In this document: positions 9,396-19,574 of the stretch, piece by piece
Layout of the letters: the number at the start of each line of letters is the position of its first letter
How positions within the stretch are numbered: position 1 is the stretch's first letter
Assembly: GCF_002127325.2 (NCBI RefSeq)
Contig: NC_035443.2
Span: forward strand, 27,619,838 to 27,683,837
Reading direction: 5' to 3'
Source: Helianthus annuus
Lineage: Eukaryota; Streptophyta; Magnoliopsida; Asterales; Asteraceae
DNA length: 64,000 bases
Notes under the pieces: model-generated
The model's database searches: none
Told to the model about the DNA's origin: nothing
The model's input: only the letters and a program-made list of their open reading frames with translations
Translations under genes and position numbers: made by a program

Positions 9396-11290
9396 AACCA
9401 ACATCGGAAAATCATTTTTGTAAATACCTTTGTGTTTTTAAATTTATCTTAGTTTGTTGATTTTAGGGGGAGTAAATCCAAAAATCGGAAAATCCAAAAA
9501 CATCGAAAAATTCAAAAACACAAAAACAATAGAAAAACAAAAATGAGTTTCCTGGCGAGCAAAAGAGAAAATGATAGTACATCAGTGGTCTATCCAAACC
9601 TCTTTAAACCTTAAATGAAAAACGATAAGCAGCTCTATATAAGATGTATCGGTAGGCTCACAATCATTTTAAAGTGTGCAGGGTGATATAAATCTTAATC
9701 GACTGAAGACCAGGTGGGAACCATTCATTGGCATATGGTCTTAGTACCGAAATTTCGTTTGATAGATTGCCGAGGTTCTGAGATATTCGGTCTTTATGCT
9801 GCTTATCATCTGGGTATCATGGTTGTATCTTTTACCGAAAAATAACGGGGACGCAAGTCTAGATCTTCCATGATACTATACATACGTGTACATATTGCAT
9901 ATTGCATTCGACCTCAATAAGTGATAAACAATCACATGTCCAAATCAAATAAGTGATAAAATATCACATTTTTCCGGGTGTCAAGTTCGTCTCTCTGCTG
10001 TACGGAAGTACTGACCTGTTCACGGACTTGCACCTGTGCCCTCATGCATACGAAAATCAAGTTCCTCATCAATAAGTGATTATATCACATAGGACTTGTT
10101 TTCAAATCAAAATAAGTGAGTATCTCACAATTTATACGGTCAAACAGATGATAATCGGTATACTCACCGGTAAGATGAACACTCGTGCATACCTTGATAC
10201 GGGAATGTGTCGTGATGTGGATGAACACCGGTCGGTAAGTATAAATCATACCTTAACGTATCCCCTCGCCATGATTACATCTGATAAGTTGAGCTTAAGT
10301 GGACAACAATACCGATAATTGTTATAGGATGCTTATCTTAATGTTAACTAACTGAACAACAAGAGTGTTTTGGCATGACCGTACACTGATATGATTCTCT
10401 TACCCTCGAAACTCGCAAAAAGAATGTTTGTATATATTTATTTATTTACTGTTTAACTTTTATTATTTCTTTTAAACAGTTTCGTCGTTTGGTGCATATC
10501 AGCACGACATTAGCGGTGATGTCGTTTGATAACACTCAAAGGATTTTAAATTGTTATCTTTTAATTTCAAAAATACCAAAAAGATTTTAGGCGTGTTTTA
10601 ATATAAACTTTATAAAAGCCAAAAAGATTTTATTTCTGCTTTATTTTCGATCGTACGATGTTGGAGCTCAAGTCTTCGTTACCTGAAACCTGACTGAAAA
10701 CCGAACTGACTAAATCTTCATAAACGGTCAAAATTTGCAGATTTTGAAAGTTAGAATTTAAAATTGATAAATTTATTAAACTTTCAAACTGTCGGACGGT
10801 GTTTGATTTTGACATGGTCACTCGTGTGTCATTTGTTTATACTATTCCAAGCAGTTGTTCTCATTACGCGTTTAGATTTCTTGCATGTGCAGATTCTAAA
10901 GGCTAGGAGAACATGGTCGATGACAAGCCTTGGAATGAAGACACGACGAGAAGGCGCTCAAAAGATGAAGATGATCGAGTTGCCGCTGGCCATCATCAAC
11001 ACCACAAGGATCTCACTTCATAAAGATAAAGTCTTTTCACGAGCATAACTCAAGGGGGAGCTTATGTTAAGGGGGAGTTTGTCAACACACTTCCTACATG
11101 ATACGGGTAGTTTGTTGATACACTCTCTACTTTCAAGACGTGAAGACTTTGAAGATCCTCCGGCATTGAAGACATGATAGGACATCAGAGTCTTGAAGAC
11201 CTGAAGACCAAAGACTGTCGAAGTTCCAGACAAGTCTACACTTTTAGAAGAACAAGACAAAGCTTAGAGATCAAAGACAAAGCTACAGCC
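9396..11290 (+). other. Conserved post-pol region of copia element 1 (non-coding)
   Basis: No convincing ATG-started gene is present in 1.9 kb, so this copy has no recognisable envelope-like gene. Landmarks shared with elements 2 and 3, in order: a polypurine tract (AGGGGGAGTAA, 9465-9475), GATAGTACATCAGTGG (9573-9588), a block near 9760-9790 (TTTCGTTTGATAG then GAGGTTCTGAGATA), the hairpin array at 9921-10128, a block near 10480-10540 that can pair with itself (GTGCATATCAGCACGAC), and two further tracts (AGGGGGAG, 11052-11060; AAGGGGGAG, 11069-11077). A 94-codon frame without an ATG (about 10764-11048) is also open in element 3, but a length change interrupts it in element 2. Confidence 0.8.
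9921..10128 (+). repeat. Four AATAAGTGA stem-loop repeats, element 1
   Basis: Four short inverted repeats occur: GTGATAAACAATCAC (9921-9935), GTGATAAAATATCAC (9953-9967), GTGATTATATCAC (10076-10088) and GTGAGTATCTCAC (10116-10128). Each is preceded immediately by AATAA. Each forms a 5-bp stem with a 3-5 base loop. The same four, in the same order and spacing, are found in elements 2 and 3. Confidence 0.85.
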
Positions 11291-11301
11291 AAGGGGGAGT
11301 T
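11291..11301 (+). other. Polypurine tract next to the 3' LTR, element 1
   Basis: AAGGGGGAGTT abuts the 3' LTR and should prime plus-strand DNA synthesis. Similar upstream tracts at 9465, 11052 and 11069 make this a multi-tract element, a feature described for Sireviruses. Confidence 0.85.
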
Positions 11302-11939
11302 TGTTGGTGCACTTGTGTCTGTACTTTGTCTGTATTCGGTCTGATATAAACGATGTCCTGATTTGTATTGTAAGTTGACCAAGTCAACCATCCTCCGGTT
11401 TGACTTGGACAACAGTTGAAAGATGTTCTGATCGAAGGATAGCCTCGAAGGATACACCTGATCCTTCGAGGTGATCGAAAGATATGGTTCGACCATGGTT
11501 CGACCATTAGACCTCGAAGGATGATCCTTCGAGGTCCACGCTGATCTTTCGTGTAACATGTGGTCGACAGATGATCCTTCGGACCATCTGTCGAATCCTT
11601 CGAGCAGACCTGCTGAGCTGGGTATATATACCCATGCATGTGTTGAGAGTTCTAGGGTTCTGCCATTTTCACACACCCGAGAGATAGAAGCTTAGAGAGC
11701 ATTCTGCCCAGAACTCACACACACACTTAGAGAGTTTATAGAACACTTCTGTAAACATTGAGCTTGTAACCGAACCTTCATTTGCATTAATACGACTAGT
11801 GTTAATCGGTGAATCTTTGTGTGTTTGTTTCTCTACTTGCTACTAACTCGGTTTGCTTGCTAGCTTGGATTCCGCACTCGCTAGTAGGTTTGTATAACAA
11901 GGTTTAGGTTCGTAATCCTTCGCGAAACAGGGACCTACA
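11302..11939 (+). repeat. 3' LTR of copia element 1
   Basis: 638 bp, apparently identical to 668-1305, ending CTACA and followed by the target duplication ATTTG (11940-11944). The palindromic TATA box is at 11619-11634. Confidence 0.93.
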
Positions 11940-12099
11940 ATTTGGGGTAAGGTTGAAATGTGATGTGTACTCGGTAGTTGTATTAGTGGTAAAAAATGTT
12001 TAAATTTATTCTTTAGATTGCAAGATTAAAGCTGTGTACTCATGTGTATGTGCTTTGTTACATATGTACTTGTATGCTTGTTCTTTGCGGGACATACGG

Positions 12100-13158
12100 A
12101 TAACTGAACACATTATTAATCATACTGTCTTCTTTTGGAGAAAATTGGTATTCAAAACTGAAAGCGGCGTTGGGTTGTACCATTTTCAAATGATAGATTT
12201 ACAACCAAGTAGGTGGATCAATGATGGAGTAATAAATTGCTTTGCGTCAATGCTCAACTATGAGGAAAAGGATCGAATCAGCGGATCAAATATGTTCGGG
12301 CATGCTGATAAAGTAAAAGGAACAAAGCCGCGATTGTTCGGCCATACAAATTGTTTTGTAAGTGATACTTTGTATTATAATTGTGAAGATTATGGTAAAG
12401 TTTGCGTGGCCGATTATTCAAATGTGAGTTGGTTGTTATTTGTGCGTTCAGGACGAGGATATCTTATGGAATGGGAAGCACGGGGATGCTGGGCGTGTTG
12501 AGAAATTCAAAAGTGCCACGTTCTTGGTTGTTGACCAAAAAGAATCGTTAACGAGTTTGTCCGAGTATTGCGTCGTATGCTTTCCTATACTTGAGCACGA
12601 CCATTTTCACTTGGTGTGCTTTGATATGGAAAGAAACGCAATAACGGTAATTGACAACATGGACGCTCGCGAAAGCCCCATTCACCTGATCAACGACGAC
12701 AACTTCTTCCAAAAGACAACGCCTTACAAAGTGGTATGTATCATTTAAATACAAAAACTAGTTCAGCTGTTAGTGAACACATTGTAACTGGTTATTACAT
12801 GATGTTTTGGTTTCAGAAAGACATTTTCTGTAAGTATTTGAAGATGATGGATCATCCTAAGAGTGCAGAAATTGAGATTGCGGACGTGGTAAGGTTGGGG
12901 TTTGAATGGAAGACAGTCAACAACACCGTGGATTGCGGAGTGTTTGTCATGAGGCATATGGAGACGTGATTCGGGATAACTGCCGATAAGTGGGATAGTG
13001 GCTTCCCACTATCCCATAAGGAGAAGAAGGCGACGTTGACACGTTTGAGGAAAAAGTACGCAATAAAGCTAGTTACTTCAGAGGCCAACAAGCACCGCAG
13101 ACGCGTATTGGATGAAGCAGCTGAACATGAAAAAGCGAACGGAATAGGTCGTTTTTAG
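12100..13158 (+). pseudogene. Ulp1-like C48 cysteine peptidase, catalytic exons, broken
   Basis: Three exons can be read. The first ends at 12357 (QPSRWINDGVINCFASMLNYEE; donor GTAAGT). The second is 12452-12733 (acceptor CAG, donor GTATGT). The third starts at 12817 after TTTCAG. All junctions are phase 0. C48 peptidases cleave SUMO-type linkages through a His-Asp-Cys triad. Here His lies in HDHFHLVCF, Asp in VIDNMD, and Cys in VDCGVFVMRHME (Cys codon 12934-12936). The oxyanion-hole Gln expected six residues before the Cys is not evident; Val is there. TGA at 12967-12969, after RHMET, stops the frame where family members commonly have an aromatic residue. The same frame then stays open to TAG at 13156-13158, so the tail is probably cut off by a nonsense change. 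Plant Ulp1-like genes often travel in Mutator-like elements, and this one may too. Confidence 0.75.
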
Positions 13159-13899
13159 TACGTCTATATTGGTTGACAATAGTTAACGTTTTTTGGTTTT
13201 AATTTTTGGAATGTAGTTATTTAACGCAAATGTGGTGATTGACATACTCAGTACAGTTTGATGGTTTGGTATTTTGTTACTTTTTGAAACAGTGGAATAA
13301 AAGTTTATTGCGTATAAGTATGGTTTTCTGGTTTGTCAAAGTACTTGACAGGTTGTTAATGTACGTAATGTGTGTGCTGTGTATTAAATTTAATTAAAGT
13401 AGGTACACATGAGTACTTGTGATGTAAAAATGCAAGTACACTTGTGTACAACGGTAATAGCAGATAAGTACACATGTGTACGGTTTTCATGTTTAGATTT
13501 TTCCAATAAACAGAAATGTTGCTTATGTCTTTGTGGACCTTTTTTCCATCAATATAATACATGACATGTCGTTAAAGAAAAAAAGATATAACTGTAAGTG
13601 ATGGATGTTTGTTAAAAAAGATTATGAAATATATGATATGATTTTGTAACTGAAGATTCTATATGGAGGTTGTGTACGATTCTATAAATGTCAATGTTGT
13701 CAAAATTGTAACTGAAGACATGATAAGTTTTTATGTTGTTTAGCATTGTGTGTTTTATATTCATAGTTCTACGATGGTGTGTTTGAAGTTTTTATGGACT
13801 ATTAGAGTTTGAATATGGTGTTTTAGTAATATTCATTCTATTATTTGTGAGTTTTAGGTGTGTTTTATGCCCGAAATTATTGTGTTTTATGACTTTTTA
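13159..13899. other. AT-rich sequence after the Ulp1-like exons, no gene
   Basis: No coding signal. It holds another exact copy of the 14-bp palindrome GTACACATGTGTAC (13468-13481) and near copies at about 13403-13416 and 13435-13450, matching the cluster upstream of the interrupted gene. Confidence 0.6.
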
Positions 13900-14516
13900 C
13901 ACTTTTTAGGAAAAACACACTTTCCGTAGGATCCCCACTCTATGTATATATATATATATATATATAGAAAATGTGTAGGAAAATACTGACGCAATTCCTA
14001 CCAAATACGTTTCCTTTTAAAAATTCGTCATATATCTGTAGGAAAATAATAAATGTAATAGTTCCGTAGAAAAGTCGTAGGAATCCATACAGGCCTTAAT
14101 ACGGTCTATTTTCGTTCGTAGGAACTATGTAGGAAAAACGAATACATTCCGTTGGAATTGTGTAGAAAGAAAATAAATTTCCGTAGGAATTGTGTAAGAA
14201 AATTAAAATATATAAAATATATATAATAAAAACAAATATAATTGATTTAAACACAAAATATTAAAAAATAAATATTCCGTGGGAAATGCGTCGGAAAGTT
14301 AAGGAAATTAATTCCGTGAGAAATAAGTAGGAGAATTCTAACGAAACATTTGTGTGGGAAAAGAGTAGGAAAATCCGTAGGAAATGCTTCAGGAAAAAAG
14401 TACCCGCGAGCAGAATTCCCATAGACCATTTTCGTGGGAAATCCGTGGGTAAAGGCAGTTACCCACGGATTTCCCACGGAAATTAACGTGGGAATACTAG
14501 TAGTTTTCTAGTAGTG
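13900..14516 (+). mobile_element. CACTA-like deletion derivative (end and subterminal repeats)
   Basis: The right end TTTTCTAGTAGTG (14504-14516) is the reverse complement of CACTACTAGAAAA, a standard CACTA-superfamily terminus. A poor match, CACTTTTTAGGAAAAA, starts at 13900 and may be the other end. Between them lie many copies of GTAGGAA, GTGGGAAA and TTCCCAC in both orientations, the subterminal repeats of such elements, plus an AT microsatellite near 13945-13966. No transposase is present, so mobility would depend on a partner. The expected 3-bp target duplication is not seen with these borders, so the left limit is uncertain. Confidence 0.55.
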
Positions 14517-14530
14517 GTTGTTATCAGGTT

Positions 14531-15740
14531 AAACAGGGACCGGGTGGTAGTAGTGAGCTTGTTTTTTCTATGAAAGGTCCATTCAAAATTGGAGAGAACT
14601 TAGCTCTTGTCTGGAACGAGTATGGGTGGGACAAGGCATCAAATCTACTGTATGTAAATTTACCTACAGCTCTGATAAAAGAGACATTCGCCATGATGAA
14701 TAGGGTGTCAGTGATGACATATTTGACTTTTTATAAGCATTGAGCATCCTGAACTTGTAGACAATGTTGGGTTAATCTTGATGGGTCGGGTCAAAGTCGG
14801 GTAGTAGGAAACCAGTCGAAGCTATGGATTCGAGTCAGCAACAGATTGGGTCTAAATGGGTTTTTAATCAGTTAACGAGTTAATGAAGAAATGGTCTAAG
14901 TGTTAGACCGAGTTTGTTGGTCCAAAGCAGGAGTACGTGGTCTATTATGCATGTTTCTATTTGTTCTTTTAATTATAAATCGGGAGTAGCAGTAGGTCTT
15001 TTAATTGTACCATTTGTTTATTGAATACAGTGATTTTCATTTCCATTTACTTTATGCAAAGTTACTTTCATATACATACTTACGTGAGTGTTTTTGAGTG
15101 TGGGGCCTGAACCAACAATGATGTTTATACAACTGTATATATGCTGGCCGTTCCTGCTTTTGCTGCTCTGGTTCGCCAAGGAAACAAAGTTAAGGAAAGA
15201 ATGCACATAAACTTAAAGGGGTTTGCCAATGGAACTGTGCTCACTTATCCACTAATTAATTACAAAGCTTATACAGATTATGCGTTGGAGATGGGGATAT
15301 TAAGGTGTCCTGACATAAATGCATCAACTTGATCGACCATTGTGTGAATTTGCAATAAAGCCGCGTGGCACTGATGGAACAGTCTCATATGCGTTGTAAT
15401 TTTCAGTTCAGTAATCTCTATTGCGGTCCTGGCACGATCAATTATTATGATATTATAATAATTGGAAGCTTGCGCGATGATTTGTCAAACATAGAAACAC
15501 TTCTTAAAAAGGAATCAGTTCGACAAGCTCTTGGAGTTGTAGATATAGTGTGTGTTTTTCGTAGCAGAAGCATATGTCAGTGTTTTCTAATGGATTGGAT
15601 GAAAACTCTTGAAGTTGGCATTCCTCGTCTTCATGACGGTGGGATTAAGTTGCTTAGTATATGGCTGAACTCATGACCACATCTATAACTGGCTCGGTAA
15701 TTTCAAATGGGTTCATGGTACGGAAAGGAAACAAAAGGAA
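14531..15740 (+). pseudogene. Serine carboxypeptidase-like (SCPL) pseudogene fragment
   Basis: Pieces of a plant serine carboxypeptidase (S10 family; vacuolar or secreted peptidases and acyltransferases) can be read in order. 14531 onwards gives GPGGSS, GPFKIGENLALVWNEYGW and DKASNLLYV, then a stop. Near 15135-15330 is YAG followed by PAFAALVRQGNK and ANGTVLTYPLINYKAYTDYAL. About 15480-15620 gives LLKKESVRQALGVVDI and MDWMKTLEVGIP, and about 15685-15715 gives NWLGNFKWVH. Frames change between pieces, stops are frequent, and the catalytic GESYAGH region is damaged (only YAG survives near the frameshift). The conserved GPGCSS appears as GPGGSS. The fragment lacks both ends. It lies between a CACTA-type end and a Helitron-type end, so it may be captured DNA. 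Relationship to the SCPL45-49 group is my recollection of the sequence style. Confidence 0.8.
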
Positions 15741-15894
15741 CAGTTGATAAAAGATTTTTTAGCATTCATTATGAAATTGATGAACCCGAGCAAGGTCTTC
15801 AGATTTTATCATCTGATGTTATCCTTGCGGTCAAGGATTTCAACAAGAGGGGGATATTATACATATATACATTTGCAAGTTGGATGAATTGGGA

Positions 15895-16894
15895 GGTTTT
15901 TTTTTTTTTTTTTTTTTTTTTATTTTAACCTTTAGTTTTCAGCATTAACTCTTACAAACCCTTAACTTTTTAAATACTTTTTAATCGAGTTTTACGTCTT
16001 TATTTTTATTTACGTGTAGATATAAACTTAAGTTGATTTACATTTCAACATGATTTTTTTTTGTCTTTTTGTGGTTTTGTTTGTTTTTTTTTTTAATTTT
16101 AACCTTTAATTTTCAGCATTACTCTTACAACCCTTCAACTTTCTAAATACTTTTTAATCAAGTTTTACGTCTTTATTTTTATATACATGTCGATATAAAC
16201 TTAAGTTGATTTACATTTAAATATATTTTTTTTGTTTTCTCAACTTTTAGCATTGAAACTGACAACCCTTTAACTTTCTAAATAATTTTGTAATCAAGTT
16301 TTATGTGTTTAGATTTAGTTACATGTGATATGAATTCAAGTTATGTTTTGAAATAAATTTTATTTTTTCCCCGGAAATGAGTCTGCTTGGATACATTAAG
16401 TTTTCAGTTGTTCTACGTTTTGACGTAAATTTTGTTCCGAAACGAGTTGGGTCAAAATTTAATACATTTTCATTAGACGGTATAAATCTGAGCCACTATA
16501 CGTTTCGACACCGCCGCGTGCCGTACCATTCTTTAACTTAAATAAAACACTATTTTCTTACGTGCTTATTTTTATGTACGTGTCGGTAAGTTGATTTATG
16601 TTTCGCGTAAATTTTATTTGAAAATATGTCAAATCAAATATAATATGTTTCCGTGCTTATTTTTATGTATGTTTTTAGTTGGTTTACGTTTTGACATAAA
16701 TTTTTTTTTTTTTGAAACCAGTCAGGTCAAATTAAATGATAAACGCCTTCCTATGAATTTATTTTTGGGTATTCAATGCATACACTTTTACAATGACATA
16801 CATTTTTGTGCTTTTCAAATATATAGTTGTTAAATGCCTTTTTTCTACGTTTAAATTTTATAACAACCACCCGGAACACGCAACTTTAAAAAAA
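15895..16894. repeat. T-rich region with degenerate tandem units
   Basis: A poly-T run (15895-15920) is followed by about three imperfect copies of a unit of roughly 150 bp. The unit contains TTTCAGCATT, CTTTTTAAATACTTTTTAATC, GTTTTACGTCTTTA and GATATAAACTTAAGTTGATT, and the copies lie near 15921-16070, 16095-16230 and 16240-16350. Shorter echoes (TTTATGTACGTGTCGG, AAGTTGATTTA) continue to about 16700. There is no gene here. It is probably the body of the Helitron-like element whose end follows. Confidence 0.6.
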
Positions 16895-16930
16895 GGTTAT
16901 CTCATCGCGAAGCGCGGGTATAATTTCTAG
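16895..16930 (+). mobile_element. Helitron-type 3' terminus
   Basis: The sequence CGCG-AAG-CGCG (16906-16916) forms a short GC hairpin ten bases before CTAG (16927-16930), and a T follows. A hairpin shortly before CTRR, with insertion between A and T, is the Helitron 3' signature. The matching 5' end (TC...) was not identified to the left, so the element's extent, and whether it includes the SCPL fragment, is unknown. Confidence 0.6.
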
Positions 16931-17055
16931 TTGATATATAATTAATAAATAGTAGAGGGGTCTTTTGTAAATGAGAAATATAGAAGGTAGATAATGTAAC
17001 ATTGCACCCAACTATCTGGTTAATACAGGTCAGGTCAGTGAACAGGTCAGTACTT

Positions 17056-17692
17056 CCCTTTTCACGGAGGATTACGAACCTAAACCTTGTTATACTAACC
17101 CACTAGCAAGTGCGGAATCCAAGCTAGTAGGCAAACCGGGATGAAGCAAGTAGAGAAACAAACACACAAGGTTTCACCGATTAACACCACTGTATTAATA
17201 CGTATGAAGGTTACGGTTACAAGCACAATGTTTACAAAACCAAAGATGTAAACTCTCAAGTGTGTGTGTGTGTTTCCAGCAGAATGCTCTCAAGCTCTCT
17301 ATCTCTTGTCTGTGTGCATCTATCTTTCACACTACACTGCATGGGTATATATATACCCAGCACAGGTTGTCTATCTCGAAGGATCCGATAGATGGTCCGA
17401 AGGATCATCTATCGAGGACAAGTCATTCAAAGGATGAGCAGGGACCTCGAAGGATGATCCTTCGAGGTCTAACAGTCGAACCATATCTATCGACTATCTC
17501 GAAGGATCAACAGTATCCTTCGAGTCTATCCTTCGGGCCTATCCTTCGAGACAGACTAACATATTAAACATATGTCAACTGTTGGCCAAGTCAATCCGGA
17601 GGATGGTTGACTTGGTCAACTTACAGACTACCAAGGACATCGTTTATATACAGACCGAATACAGACAAAGTACAGACACAAGTGCACCAACA
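17056..17692 (-). repeat. 3' LTR of copia element 2 (lacks its terminal 7 bp)
   Basis: Matches 26990-27626 with two differences (in the stretch 17362-17385 of the array region). The outer end starts at CCCTTTTCACGG directly after TACTT, whereas the intact copy starts TGTAGGTCCC. The TATA palindrome GGGTATATATATACCC is at 17343-17358, and a GTGTGTGTGTG stretch lies near 17262. Confidence 0.85.
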
Positions 17693-19574
17693 AACTCCCC
17701 CTTGGCTGTAGCTTTGTCTTTATCTTCTATAGTTGCGGACGCGTCTCGAACTTCGACGGTCTTTGGTCTTCGAGTTACCAAAACTCTGATGTCCTTTCAA
17801 GTCTTCAATGTCGGAGGATCTTCAAAGTCTTCACGTCTTGAAAGCAGAGAGTGTATCAACAAACTACCCGTATCATGTAGGAAGTGTGTTGACAAACTCC
17901 CCCTTAACATAAGCTCCCCCTGGAGTTATGCTCGTGAAAAGACTTTATCTTTATGAAGTGAGATCCTTGTGGTGTTGATGATGGCCAGCGGCAACTCGAT
18001 CATCTTCATCATTTGAGCGCCTTCTCATCGTGTATTTATTCCAAAGCTTGTCATCGACCATGTTCTCCTAGCCTTCAGAATCTGCACATGCAAGAAATCT
18101 AAACGCGTAATGAGAACAACTGCTTGGAACAGAGTATAAGCAAATAACACACGAATGACCATATCACAATCAAACACCGTCCGACAGTTTGAAAGTTTAA
18201 TAAATTTGTCAATTTCAGTCTTTAACTTTCAAAACCATGCAAATTTCGACCGTTTATGAAGATTTAGTCAGTTCGGTTTTTCAGTCAGGTTCCAGGTAAC
18301 GAAGACTTGAGCTCCAACATCGTACGATCGAAAATAAAGCAGAAATAAAATCTTTTTGGCTTTTATAAAGTTTATGTTAAAACACACCTAAAATCTTTTT
18401 GGTATTTTTGAAAGTAAAAGACAACAATTTAAAATCCTTTGAGTGTTATCAAACGACATCACCGCTAATGTCGTGCTGATATGCACCAAACGACGAAACT
18501 GTTTTAAAAGCAAACAATAAGAGTTAAGCAGTAAATAAATAAATATATACAAACATTCTTTTTGCGAGTTTCGAGGGTAAGAGAATCATATCAGTGTACG
18601 GTCATGCCAAAACACTCTTGTTGTTCAGTTAGTTAATATTAAGATAAGCATCCTATAACAATTATCGGTATTGTTGTCCACTTAAGCTCAACTTATCAGA
18701 TGTAATCATGTTTAGAGGATACGTTAAGGTATGATTTATACTTACCGACCGGTGTTCATCCACATCACGACACATTCCCGTATCAAGGTATGCACGAGAG
18801 TTCATCTTACCGGTGAGTATACCGATTATCATCTGTTTGACCGTATAAATTGTGAGATACTCACTTATTTTGATTTGAAAACAAGCCCTTTGTGATATAA
18901 TCACTTATTGATGAGGAACTTGAATTTCATATGCATGAGGGCACAGGTGCAAGTCCGTGAACAGGTCAGTACTTCCGTACAGCAGAGAGACGAACTTGAC
19001 ACCCGGATAACTGTGATATTTTATCACTTATTTGTTTGGACATGTGATTGTTTATCACTTATTGAGGTCGAATGCAGTATGTAATATGTACACGTATGTA
19101 TAGTATCATGGAAGATCTTAGACTTAGTCTATTTATAGAAGCAACCATGATACCCAGATGATAAGCAGCATAAAGACCGAATATCTCAGAACCTCGGCAA
19201 TCTATCAAACGAAATTTCGGTACTAAGACCATATGCCAATGAATGGTTCCCACCTGGTCTTCAGTCGATTAAGATTTATATCACCCTGCACACTTTAAAA
19301 TGATTGTGAGCCTACCGATACATCTTATATAGAGCTGCTTATCGTTTTTCATTTAAGGTTTAAAGAGGTTTGGATAGACCACTGATGTACTATCATTTTC
19401 TCTTTTGCTCTCCAGGAAACTCATTTTTGATTTTCTATTGTTTTTGTGTTTTTGAAATTTTTTCGATGTTTTTGGATTTTCAGATTTTTGGATTTACTCC
19501 CCCTAAAATCAACAAACTAAGATAAATTTAAAAACACACAAAGATATTTACAAAAATAATTTTCCGATGTTGGT
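17693..19574 (-). other. Conserved post-pol region of copia element 2
   Basis: Non-coding. On the minus strand, polypurine tracts appear here as CTCCCCCTT at 17695-17703, near 17897-17905 and near 17913-17920, and CTCCCCCTAAA near 19497-19507. CCACTGATGTACTATC (19379-19394) is the reverse complement of the motif at 9573-9588. The block near 19175-19225 also matches elements 1, 3 and, more distantly, the relic at 42792-48590. No complete envelope-like frame is present. Confidence 0.75.
18852..19058 (-). repeat. Four AATAAGTGA stem-loop repeats, element 2
   Basis: The inverted repeats at 18852-18864, 18892-18904, 19013-19027 and 19044-19058 are each followed on the plus strand by TTATT, the complement of AATAA. 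They correspond one-to-one, in reverse order, with the four in element 1. Confidence 0.85.

Larger units (their letters stand above)
668..11939 (+). mobile_element. Copia element 1, Sirevirus-like, complete
   Basis: This is a full-length LTR retrotransposon of 11,272 bp. Two 638-bp LTRs beginning TGTTGG and ending CTACA look identical by eye. The 5-bp target duplication ATTTG is present at 663-667 and 11940-11944. In order the element has a 5' LTR, an iMet-type primer-binding site, a motif-rich leader, gag, pol (protease, integrase, reverse transcriptase, RNase H), a 1.9-kb non-coding region with several polypurine tracts, and a 3' LTR. Integrase precedes reverse transcriptase, which is the copia order. 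Large gag, long post-pol region and repeated GGGGGAG tracts point to the Sirevirus (Maximus/SIRE) lineage. All the required parts are open, so the copy may be autonomous, and the matching LTRs imply a very recent insertion. Confidence 0.93.

Noticed and set aside
10076..10318. 80-codon frame in the post-pol region, also seen in element 2 at 18662-18904
   Set aside because: Not maintained in element 3, no ATG at its start, and it overlaps the hairpin array; conserved because the DNA is conserved.
9396..11290. Envelope-like gene after pol, as in some Sireviruses
   Set aside because: No frame of meaningful length with an ATG, signal peptide or membrane segment is present in any of the three elements.
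13897..14519. 3-bp target duplication for the CACTA-like element
   Set aside because: Bases outside the proposed ends (TTA and GTT) do not match, so the left end is uncertain.
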